Of a stretch of 64,000 bases of DNA, positions 1-8,374 are shown in pieces. The translations under genes were made by a program, and so were the position numbers. The stretch is from Maratus speciosus (Eukaryota > Arthropoda > Arachnida > Araneae > Salticidae), in NCBI GenBank assembly GCA_963932465.1, contig OZ010795.1, positions 471,810,806 through 471,874,805 on the forward strand, given 5' to 3'. The notes under the pieces were generated by a model. The model made no database searches, was not told where the DNA came from, and saw nothing but the letters and a program-made list of their open reading frames with translations. Numbering within the stretch: position 1 is the first letter of the stretch; each line of letters begins with the position of its first letter.

Positions 1-1200
1 TTCCTAATTTTTTGAGCGCTTTTGTTCATTTTGTGACGAAATTAGCGATAATTTGACAAAATTCACGCTTTTTTTTTTTCGCGATCCTTTGACAAAACTC
101 GGATGTTTTTGCCGATATTTTGACACAATTTGCGTGTTTTTTGCGATCTTTTGATGAAATTTGCGGTTATTTTTCGCATTATTTTAACGAAAGTAGCTTT
201 TTTTACGATTTTTTGTTCTTTTTTTGACGAAATTAGCTATCCTTTGACAAAAGTCACGTTTTTTTTTTCGTGATCTTTTGACGAAATTTGCGTTTTATTC
301 GCGATCTTTTGATGAAATTTGTGGTTTTTTTCGCGATATTTTAACGAAAGTAGTGTTTTTTCACGATCTTCTGACCCCATTTTGTCCGTTTTTTGAGGAA
401 ATTAGCGATCTTTTGACAAAATTCACGTTTTTTCGCGATCCTTTGACAAAATTCACGTGTTTTTAGCTATCTTTCGCGTGTTTCTTGCGACCTTTTGATG
501 AAATTTGCTAGTTTTTTCGCGATATTTTAACGAAAGCAGCGTTTTTTCACTATCTTTTGACCATGTTTTGTTCGTTTTTGGACGAAATTAGCGATTTTTT
601 TGACAAAATTCACATTTTTCTCGCAATCCTTTGAGAAATTCGCATTTTTTCGCGATCTTTTGACAGAATTCACGTGTTTTTCGCGATCTTTCGACGGAAT
701 TCGCGTGTTTTGCAAGATCTTTTGGCAAAATTTGCATATTTTTCGCGATCTTGCGACAAAATTTGCATGTTTTCGCGATCTTCTGACGAAATCTGCGTTT
801 TATTCGCGCTCGTTAAACGAAATCATGTTTTTCCTCGATCTTTTAATGGAATTAACGTGTTTTTCGCGATCTTTTGACGGAATTCACGTGTTTAGCGTGA
901 TCTTTAGGAAAAATTCGCTTGTTTTTCGCGATCTTTTGGCAAAATTCGCGTTTTTCCAGATTTTTCGACAAAATTTGCGTGTTTTCGCGATCTTCTGACG
1001 AAATCTGCGTTTTATTCGCGATCTTTAAACGAAATCACGTTTTTCCGCGATCTTTTGACCGCGTTCGGTTCGTTTTTTGATGAAATTAGTGATCCTTTGT
1101 TAAAATTCACATTTTTTCCCCGTGATCATTTGAGAAACATCGCGTGTTTTTCGCTTTCTTTTGACCAAATTCGCATGTTTATCGCAATATTTTGGCGAAC
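1..1200. repeat. Degenerate minisatellite, ~31-bp unit
   Basis: The stretch is a run of variants of a unit of about 30-31 bp built around cgatcttttgacgaaattc followed by gcgtgtttttc. Roughly 35-40 copies fit. Units differ by substitutions and small indels, so the array is old. Frames stay open in places and give repetitive Phe/Arg/Asp-rich peptides, but these are by-products of the repeat and I do not call a gene. The array runs off the left window edge and stops shortly before the copia 5' LTR. Confidence 0.85.
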
Positions 1201-1256
1201 TTCGAGTGAAAAATGATCGATTTGGCTCAAGAATTATTATCGAATTGGTGCAGTTC

Positions 1257-2284
1257 TGTGGGAAAATTATTCCCAAGCATTTTTCATTTCTATTTTTTCA
1301 TTAAACAATTTGTAAAGTCTACCTGAACTCGACAGCACGATATTTTCTTTTCTTTTGCCGCCTTTCGGCGTTTGTTTACGTTTTTACCGCCACGGTTGGA
1401 TGGTTGCGTATCGCGTTTCGGTCGTGGACCGTATACGGCATTTTTACTTGCGATCGCATTCGCTAGTATTCATTTTTTTTTAAGATAAGTATTTAAATTT
1501 AATTAACATGTAAAATCATCTTTTTAAGTCATTTTTATATTAAAGTAATTTTTCTAAAGTCATCGTAATATTTATTAAATGTTATTCAAATTATAAGTAA
1601 ATGTTAAATATCTTCCGACTTATGCAAATTGCATAGTCGATTCTGATTGGCCGATAGGTTTTCGTCCTGATTTAAAGGGATAGCGATTTCATGTTTACTG
1701 TGCAGAGATGTGTGCGATGTCTGAAGGCTGACTTATGGTATTATTTGGTATGTTTTATGAAGTGTCAGCGAATATGTATGGTATATGGCTGAATACCGAT
1801 ATAATTGTGAGAATTTATTAAGCATAGTGGTTTATTTTGAAGACGTTTCATCGAAAAATTGTTAATTAAATCGGCGATAGAGTTGTGGATAATATATTTC
1901 AAGTTACTTATGTCGTCGAATAATGCAGTTTTCTCGAGTTCGGGTAGACTATCGTCGCAAGTGTCTATTAATTTAATTCAAGAACGAAGTCAAGTTCATG
2001 TACTACAAGCACCAATAAATGAATCCTTCTTCTGTTCATCATTTTGGCTCATTACTGTAAGTACATTTTACACTTACCTTATCCCTGAAACATCATAGTA
2101 TATATATAGGATTCATGAAGTTGCATATAATTCAACATATTCTTACTCAAAGTTATTATTTTAACTATATTTTCAAAGTTTCATATATAACTTAAACTAA
2201 TTTGTCAAGTCACTCTGCTGAATTTTTCACGTGGGAGGGGCAAGCAACCAAACACATACGACACCCCCCCCCCCCCCCCCCACA
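1257..2284 (+). repeat. copia 5' LTR (1028 bp)
   Basis: It begins TGTGGG and ends CCCACA, a perfect 6-bp inverted pair. Compared with the 3' LTR I see one substitution near position 1280, two single-base indels in T-runs, and clustered differences in the last 40 bp around a long C-run. It is longer than the 3' LTR mainly because of that C-run. Open frames inside it (for example from 1859) recur in the other LTR and are not genes. Confidence 0.93.
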
Positions 2285-2286
2285 GA

Positions 2287-2300
2287 GGTTATGGGCCCAG
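2287..2300 (+). other. copia primer-binding site, internal tRNA-iMet type
   Basis: GGTTATGGGCCCAG lies 2 bp after the 5' LTR. It is complementary to the anticodon stem-loop region of initiator tRNA-Met, not to a tRNA 3' end. Drosophila copia is known to prime from the cleaved 5' half of tRNA-iMet at such a site. The match is by eye against the tRNA-iMet anticodon arm as I know it. Confidence 0.85.
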
Positions 2301-2486
2301 AAGCACTTCAACTGCGGCAAAGCTAGAGAAAAGTATTTTAAAATGAAAATGTTGAAGCTAATAATGAAGTGTTTTTTTCAAGTATCTAGTGTATGAAATA
2401 TTTTAATGTTTATATATATGTGCATGCAAGTTTTAGTACTATTTATATTTTATGTCTATTTATTGTTTTAAGTAAAAGTAAGTAAA

Positions 2487-4016
2487 ATGGCTACTGCACC
2501 AGATATAGTAGTATTAAGTAGGGATAACTATCAAAGTTGGACTCGTTTTATAAAATGCACATTGCAAACTGAAGGTTTGTATACCTGGGTGAATAAAACT
2601 GAATGGCCAGATTATACAGATTTGAAGCCCCTTGATAAGTTTAAGCTAAATCAGTCAAAGCAAAGGGCAGCGGGAATTATCAAAACGTATGTCAGTCCTG
2701 AAATTGGGTTAACAATAGGTCATTTGGATGATCCGTCGGAAATATGGGAAACACTAAAGTTAAATCTGGAAATCCCAGGAAGAGCATTAAAATCGTTTCA
2801 TGTAAATGAATTTAGGAATTTAAAAATTAATGTAGATGAAGATATCCCAACTTATATTGCTAGGTTTGAAGAAGCTTATCGTCGCGTAGTTGATTCCGGG
2901 GAGGAAGTTGCAGAAAAGCATCGTTGTTACCAATTAATAGAAAGCCTACCAGAAAATTATGATTATTTAATTAGGGAATTAGACCGTTTGCCAGAAAAAG
3001 ATTTTAAATTTAAGGATGTTAAAGAAGAGATTCTAAAGGAATGTTCAAGGAGGGATTTGAGAGAAAGATTACGAAATGAAACCCTCATGGCTGATAGAAC
3101 CACTCAAATGTCTGAAAAAGTTTCCCCTAAGTCTCATTCTCGAAATAAAATAAAGTTAAAGTGTGAAGTTTGTGGTAAATATGGCCATTGGGATAAAAAT
3201 TGTAGGAAACAGAAAAGTGGTGATAAAAGGGATGAAGTAAATTTAGATTCATACGTCGCAGAATTAAAATGTAAAAGTAATGATTTGTGCAATGTTTCTT
3301 CCCCTTGCTGGGAGTGGACATTGGATTCAGCGTCCACATCTCATGTCTGCCAAAATAGGCATTTCTTTACTTATCTAAGTGAGCCACCAGAGGGTGCAGT
3401 TGTTAGGATGGGAACAACACCTCATAAAGTTAGAGGAATAGGAAAAGTAAGTTTTAAATTAAAGGAAAAGGATAAAGTATCTATTGTAAATTTACATAAT
3501 GTGTTGTATGTTCCTACCATTCATAAAAATTTAATTTCCATGTCAAAAATGGATAAAGCTGGTCTCCATGCCACAATGGACAATGGGTTTAAAGTATTTG
3601 ATAAGCATTGGAAGTACTTATATACTGCCACTCTAAAAGATAATTTTTATGTTCTTAAAGCCATTAAAAGTTATGACAAAACTAAATCTAATGTTAAGAA
3701 CCAATATTTAGAGCTTGCTGATCAACCATCTTTTTCTGATAAGAATAAATTAAAAGTTTTTACTTGTACTAAATCCTTAAATCAAGCCTATAACATTAAT
3801 TCAAGAAGTGCTCATGTAATACAAGATAATGTCAGGGAAGTAACTAATATACAAGAGTCAAATCAAAATTACAATGTTACATTTGCCAGTGAGCGTAACA
3901 ACATCATGCTATGGCATGAAAGGCTAGGACATAGTAATGTTGATATAATTAAGAAAATGTTTCGTGAAAATTTAGTTCAAAATTGTGGACAATTACAGGG
4001 AAAAGAGACTCCGTGA
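2487..4016 (+). CDS. copia Gag-protease polyprotein, N-terminal part
   Basis: A 509-residue frame starts at an ATG that follows the LTR/PBS leader. Residues 1-200 look like copia-type Gag (UBN2-like). A CCHC zinc knuckle (CX2CX4HX4C) lies at residues 226-239. The aspartic protease active site reads WTLDSAS, with the catalytic Asp near residue 280. The C-terminal end has the GAG-pre-integrase motif LWHERLGHSN from residue 475, which holds the two His of the integrase HHCC zinc site. The frame closes with TGA at 4014-4016, just where the family has the first Cys of the HHCC CxxC pair. The second Cys is still encoded downstream in the same frame. The next ORF continues in that same frame, so the only break here is this codon. 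Role: particle formation, polyprotein cleavage and the start of integrase. Confidence 0.92.
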   Translation: MATAPDIVVLSRDNYQSWTRFIKCTLQTEGLYTWVNKTEWPDYTDLKPLDKFKLNQSKQRAAGIIKTYVSPEIGLTIGHLDDPSEIWETLKLNLEIPGRALKSFHVNEFRNLKINVDEDIPTYIARFEEAYRRVVDSGEEVAEKHRCYQLIESLPENYDYLIRELDRLPEKDFKFKDVKEEILKECSRRDLRERLRNETLMADRTTQMSEKVSPKSHSRNKIKLKCEVCGKYGHWDKNCRKQKSGDKRDEVNLDSYVAELKCKSNDLCNVSSPCWEWTLDSASTSHVCQNRHFFTYLSEPPEGAVVRMGTTPHKVRGIGKVSFKLKEKDKVSIVNLHNVLYVPTIHKNLISMSKMDKAGLHATMDNGFKVFDKHWKYLYTATLKDNFYVLKAIKSYDKTKSNVKNQYLELADQPSFSDKNKLKVFTCTKSLNQAYNINSRSAHVIQDNVREVTNIQESNQNYNVTFASERNNIMLWHERLGHSNVDIIKKMFRENLVQNCGQLQGKETP

Positions 4017-4085
4017 GAACCGTGTATTCTAGCTAAAAATACTAGGTCAACATATCCTAGATTAAAGAAAGTTCGCTCAAAAGAA

Positions 4086-5129
4086 ATGTTAGAATTGATA
4101 CATAGCGATGTATGGGGCCCGGCTCCAGTTACATCAAGGAATGGGCAACGGTACATACTTACTTTTATTGACGATTTTAGTCGAAGAGCCTTTTGCTACC
4201 CGCTACGCTCTAAAGATGAAGTTTTCCTGAAATTAAAGCACTTCATCACGTTTGTGGAACGCCAAACTAACAGAAAAGTCAAAGTCATGAGAACTGATAA
4301 CGGGTTAGAATATTGCAACAAGCAAATAAGAGATATGTTAGAAAAGATGGGAATCAAGCATGAGAGGACCACAATATATAGTCCCCAGATGAACGGCGTG
4401 GCCGAGCGATATAACAGAGTTTTATTTGAAGGAACTAGAACGTTTATGCAAGCAGCTAATCTGCCGCCTAATCTATGGGTTGAAGCAGTTATGGCAGTAA
4501 ATTACATTCGCAACCGAATATTTCACACAGGCATAGAAGCAATACCGTTTCAACGATGGTACGGAGCTAAACCATCCATTCGTCATTTAAAACGTTATGG
4601 ATGCATTGCGTATGTACATCAACCTAAAGAAAAACGAAATAAGTTTCAATCAAGAGCAAAAAGAGGAGTTTTTGTAGGATATGGTATAGGATCCTGTGGA
4701 TATCGCATTTATTTCCCTAAAGAAAATAAAGTAATTGAGTCAAAACATGTGACATTTGACGAAGCTCAACTGAACGGTTCTCCTGAACGGAAAATAATAC
4801 ATCGCACGTTTGTTGATTTTTCAAATGATGATAATGAATTCTTTACAGGTCCTAACAATTCACCGACAATGGAAGATGATTTGACTGTCCATCAACCGAG
4901 TAGCTCTACAACTCCGACAGAAGTTGAGAAAGTAATGCAGCAAGATGAATCTAGATCCGAAGAGAAAATGGAAGATGATGTATCAACATCTGAAGATGAA
5001 TTAGAAGAGAATATTCTGAAGGAACAGGAAGAAGCAGAAGCAACATTTTATCGATTTATGAAGGAAAGAAAGGAAGAACTAAAGGTAAAATTGATGTTTA
5101 TATCTTATCTCCTACTGGTTCCAGATTAA
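4086..5129 (+). CDS. copia integrase catalytic core
   Basis: The 347-residue frame is in phase with the Gag-protease frame, and the ATG at 4086 is only the first Met after the TGA at 4014-4016. The rve/DDE core is intact: Asp8 in HSDVWGP, Asp71 in RTDNGLEY and Glu107 in NGVAERYN, with 35 residues between the last two as expected. A chromo-like region is absent. Instead, after the GKIxDV-free basic segment around residue 230, an acidic linker follows (about residues 255-325, rich in Asp, Glu and Ser). The frame ends at 5127-5129 after shifting out of the pol frame. The correct downstream frame is open from at least about 5040 and holds the MBD-like segment. Role: insertion of element cDNA. Confidence 0.92.
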   Translation: MLELIHSDVWGPAPVTSRNGQRYILTFIDDFSRRAFCYPLRSKDEVFLKLKHFITFVERQTNRKVKVMRTDNGLEYCNKQIRDMLEKMGIKHERTTIYSPQMNGVAERYNRVLFEGTRTFMQAANLPPNLWVEAVMAVNYIRNRIFHTGIEAIPFQRWYGAKPSIRHLKRYGCIAYVHQPKEKRNKFQSRAKRGVFVGYGIGSCGYRIYFPKENKVIESKHVTFDEAQLNGSPERKIIHRTFVDFSNDDNEFFTGPNNSPTMEDDLTVHQPSSSTTPTEVEKVMQQDESRSEEKMEDDVSTSEDELEENILKEQEEAEATFYRFMKERKEELKVKLMFISYLLLVPD

Positions 5130-5215
5130 GATCGCAACAAGATTTACGTGAATATTGTAAAATGCATAAAATCATATTAGATGATACTGTGGCAAATTTT
5201 TCATTAGGGAATACA
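5072..5215 (+). other. MBD-like segment in the integrase-RT linker
   Basis: Translating in the frame of the RT ORF gives GKIDVYILSPTGSRLRS (from about 5084), then a QQDLREYC helix-like stretch and a tail ending ANFSLG near 5207. This closely follows the core of methyl-CpG-binding domains: GK/R.D.YY..SPTG...RS...L..YL...DLT.FDF. The SPTG turn, the RS pair and the spacing to the final aromatic-rich tail all fit. The N-terminal strand region lies at or beyond the frameshift, so I cannot confirm it. The ATG at 5162 cuts this segment, so the RT ORF annotation hides it. Function in targeting or sensing methylated DNA is an inference. Alternative: a chance match in a basic linker. Confidence 0.6.
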
Positions 5216-6721
5216 TATGAAGGCCCAATTAAGCTAGATAAGGAACTAGAGAGTGAATTAACTGAAGAAGCGCTCCTAACTGAAATAATTGTACCACAAA
5301 ATGCGACACAAGCAAAACAACTTCCAGAGGCACAAAAATGGAAGGAGGCAATGGATCAAGAGATCCAAACCATGTTAGATAGACACGTTTGGACACCTGT
5401 CCCAAAAGTTGATCAAAAAGTTATAGGAACCAAATGGGTTTATACTGTAAAAGAAAATAGTGAAGGGAAGAATTGCATATTTAAAGCACGTTTAGTTGCA
5501 CTAGGTAATAATCAGAGAGAAGGTTTAGATTACAACGACACATTTAGTCCAGTAATAAATTTTACACTCATTCGTCTTTTCATAGCTTTTTTTATTAGAA
5601 TATTGAATTGGGTGCATTGTCTTCTTGATGTTAAATGTGCATACTTATATGGGGATATTGATAAAGAAATTTGCATCAAACAACCTGAAGATTATACAAT
5701 TCCAGGGAAAGAACACTGTGTTTTAAAGTTAAAGAAAGCAATCTATGGGCTCCACCAAGCTGGAAGATGTTGGTACCATGATTTGCATAATAAGTTAATT
5801 GCAAATGGATTCAGTGAAGTACAAGGGTTAACTTGTGTATACTCTTATAAAAGTGAAGCAATAGTTATAGTGTATGTGGATGATTTGCCTATTTTTGCGA
5901 AAAATGGTGAAGTTTTAAAAGAGGTAGTACAGTTAATTGAATCCATTTATGAAGTTAGAAATTTAGGTCCTATTTCAATGTTACTAGGTATCAATTTTAA
6001 AAGAGAAGAGGATGCAATAGTTAACATTAACTGTGAACATTATATTGAAAAGTGTTTAAAGAAGTTTGATGTCCCTGATTTTACTAATATATCTCTTCCT
6101 TCTCCTCCTGGATATAATCCTGTTCCAGTTGCTGAAGATGACGAATTTCCCGAGAACCTGCCGTACCGAAACTTACTGGGATGTCTACAGTACATTGCTC
6201 ATCGATGCCGTCCAGACATTGCTTGGCCTGTTGCTGCACTTTCACAATTTACAGAGAGCCACAACCTGTTGCACTACAAGGCACTCCTGCGAATCCTGAT
6301 GTATCTCTCTTCGACAAAATCCTTGGGATTGAAGTTGGCACAATCTGACCCTCCAATCCAGCTAGCTGTCTACGTCGACGCTTCTTGGGCAAGTGACACT
6401 ACTGATCGAAAATCCTGGAGTGGCTACATTGCTTTATTGAACAATATTCCAGTAACCTGGAGAGTAACTAAACAAAATTGCGTAGCCTTGAGTCCAATGG
6501 AAGCAGAAATAATAGCAGCGACAGAAGCTGTAAAAGATCTAAAATTTTTAAACATGTCTCTAATTGAAATTCAGAAAAGTCTTAACTTGGACATCATTAC
6601 TATTCAACATCCAATGCTCTTTTGTGATAATACTGCCGCCATTTCCTTCACCAAACAGAAAGCTGATACCATAAAGAATCGGTATATTGATTTAAAATAC
6701 AAGTTTATAAGAGACTGGTAG
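5162..6721 (+). CDS. copia reverse transcriptase and RNase H
   Basis: A 519-residue frame with the RVT_2 domain from about residue 55. It has FKARLVALGNNQ, the first catalytic Asp (Asp156 in LLDVKCAYLYGD) and the YVDD box at residues 238-241. The RNase H region has YVDASWASD, TDRKSWSGY and ALSPMEAEIIAATEA toward the end. The ATG at 5162 is not the real start, since the frame is open upstream through the MBD-like segment. A TAG at 6719-6721 removes the last 38 codons. They continue in frame to the TAA at 6836-6838 and include the usual HVMSKENYADILTKSL tail. Role: cDNA synthesis and RNA strand removal in the particle. Confidence 0.93.
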   Translation: MHKIILDDTVANFSLGNTYEGPIKLDKELESELTEEALLTEIIVPQNATQAKQLPEAQKWKEAMDQEIQTMLDRHVWTPVPKVDQKVIGTKWVYTVKENSEGKNCIFKARLVALGNNQREGLDYNDTFSPVINFTLIRLFIAFFIRILNWVHCLLDVKCAYLYGDIDKEICIKQPEDYTIPGKEHCVLKLKKAIYGLHQAGRCWYHDLHNKLIANGFSEVQGLTCVYSYKSEAIVIVYVDDLPIFAKNGEVLKEVVQLIESIYEVRNLGPISMLLGINFKREEDAIVNINCEHYIEKCLKKFDVPDFTNISLPSPPGYNPVPVAEDDEFPENLPYRNLLGCLQYIAHRCRPDIAWPVAALSQFTESHNLLHYKALLRILMYLSSTKSLGLKLAQSDPPIQLAVYVDASWASDTTDRKSWSGYIALLNNIPVTWRVTKQNCVALSPMEAEIIAATEAVKDLKFLNMSLIEIQKSLNLDIITIQHPMLFCDNTAAISFTKQKADTIKNRYIDLKYKFIRDW

Positions 6722-6931
6722 AACAATGGCCTCTTCGACATTAAGCATGTTATGTCAAAAGAGAACTATGCAGATATTTTGACTAAATCCCTCGTAAAGG
6801 ACTCCTTTCTTAGATTCAGAGACGTTTTCTTATGGTAATGAACTTTCCAAGAAAAAAAAAACTTTCCTTTGATCCTGCCATTATTACAAAAACTTTTGTA
6901 ATGAACTTTATTGCAGAAAATCAAAATGAAT

Positions 6932-6943
6932 GGGAAAGAGGGG
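6932..6943 (+). other. copia polypurine tract
   Basis: gggaaagagggg lies just upstream of the TGTGGG start of the 3' LTR, with cattc between. This is where plus-strand DNA synthesis would start. Confidence 0.8.
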
Positions 6944-6948
6944 CATTC

Positions 6949-7958
6949 TGTGGGAAAATTATTCCCAAGCAGTTTTCATTTCTATTTTTTCATTAAACAA
7001 TTTGTAAAGTCTACCTGAACTCGACAGCACGATATTTTCTTTTCTTTTGCCGCCTTTCGGCGTTTGTTTACGTTTTTACCGCCACGGTTGGATGGTTGCG
7101 TATCGCGTTTCGGTCGTGGACCGTATACGGCATTTTTACTTGCGATCGCATTCGCTAGTATTCATTTTTTTTAAGATAAGTATTTAAATTTAATTAACAT
7201 GTAAAATCATCTTTTTAAGTCATTTTTATATTAAAGTAATTTTTCTAAAGTCATCGTAATATTTATTAAATGTTATTCAAATTATAAGTAAATGTTAAAT
7301 ATCTTCCGACTTATGCAAATTGCATAGTCGATTCTGATTGGCCGATAGGTTTTCGTCCTGATTTAAAGGGATAGCGATTTCATGTTTACTGTGCAGAGAT
7401 GTGTGCGATGTCTGAAGGCTGACTTATGGTATTATTTGGTATGTTTTATGAAGTGTCAGCGAATATGTATGGTATATGGCTGAATACCGATATAATTGTG
7501 AGAATTTATTAAGCATAGTGGTTTATTTTGAAGACGTTTCATCGAAAAATTGTTAATTAAATCGGCGATAGAGTTGTGGATAATATATTTCAAGTTACTT
7601 ATGTCGTCGAATAATGCAGTTTTCTCGAGTTCGGGTAGACTATCGTCGCAAGTGTCTATTAATTTAATTCAAGAACGAAGTCAAGTTCATGTACTACAAG
7701 CACCAATAAATGAATCCTTCTTCTGTTCATCATTTGGCTCATTACTGTAAGTACATTTTACACTTACCTTATCCCTGAAACATCATAGTATATATATAGG
7801 ATTCATGAAGTTGCATATAATTCAACATATTCTTACTCAAAGTTATTATTTTAACTATATTTTCAAAGTTTCATATATAACTTAAACTAATTTGTCAAGT
7901 CACTCTGCTGAATTTTTCACGTGGGAGGGGCAAGCCACAAACACGCCACCCCCCCACA
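6949..7958 (+). repeat. copia 3' LTR (1010 bp)
   Basis: Direct copy of 1257-2284 with the same TGTGGG and CCCACA ends. The following agtta matches the left flank agttc at four of five positions. Confidence 0.93.
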
Positions 7959-8293
7959 AGTTAGGTGCAATTTTTTTTTTAAATGATAGTTTTGGTGCAG
8001 AAATGCGCAGCATTATCGATTTGGCGCAATTGGCGCAGCTGTTCCATCACTGCCTACAAAGTATGCATAAAACTTAACACATCACATAAATATTGGTAGC
8101 ATCTTTGAAGTTAGTTTAACAAAATTTTTATTTATTCTTGTTACATTTACAAAATGTTTAAAGGTGCATGTACCGCTGCATGACATACCCCCTCCCCCAA
8201 ATTAAAAAATAAATAAATTACCGGTTTATAGAACATATCGCGCACCTGCAAGTGACACATCTCACAAAAATTCATTTTGCGTTTTATTCCACT
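7959..8293. other. Spacer between the copia and gypsy elements
   Basis: AT-rich sequence. The first 100 bp contain repeated ggtgcaat/ggcgcaatt motifs that also occur left of the copia element (1210-1256), so the element landed in a short local repeat. The last five bases, ccact at 8289-8293, are the left target duplication of the gypsy element. No gene is visible. Confidence 0.6.
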
Positions 8294-8374
8294 ATGGTGA
8301 TGTGTCCATCCTCCCTGGTGTGTTCAACAAATGGCGCTACAAGCACAGTAAAAACACTTCTACTTCCACTTCTA

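Larger units (their letters stand above)
1257..7958 (+). mobile_element. Ty1/copia LTR retrotransposon, full-length, coding region broken
   Basis: Two direct repeats of about 1.0 kb, each starting TGTGGG and ending CCCACA, bracket a 4.66-kb interior with Gag, protease, integrase, reverse transcriptase and RNase H in copia order (integrase before RT). A primer-binding site follows the 5' LTR and a polypurine tract precedes the 3' LTR. Flanking 5-mers are agttc (left) and agtta (right), a one-mismatch target duplication. The LTRs are almost identical over about 980 bp, which implies a recent insertion. The frame is nevertheless interrupted by a TGA at 4014-4016, a frameshift between about 5040 and 5127, and a TAG at 6719-6721. 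It is probably non-autonomous now unless some breaks are assembly errors. Confidence 0.95.

Noticed and set aside
278..998. Overlapping frames with Phe/Arg/Asp-rich repeats
   Set aside because: They are translations of the 31-bp minisatellite in several frames, with no conserved domain.
1859..2098. Frame in the copia 5' LTR
   Set aside because: The same frame recurs at 7550 in the 3' LTR. It is LTR sequence and starts at a TTG.
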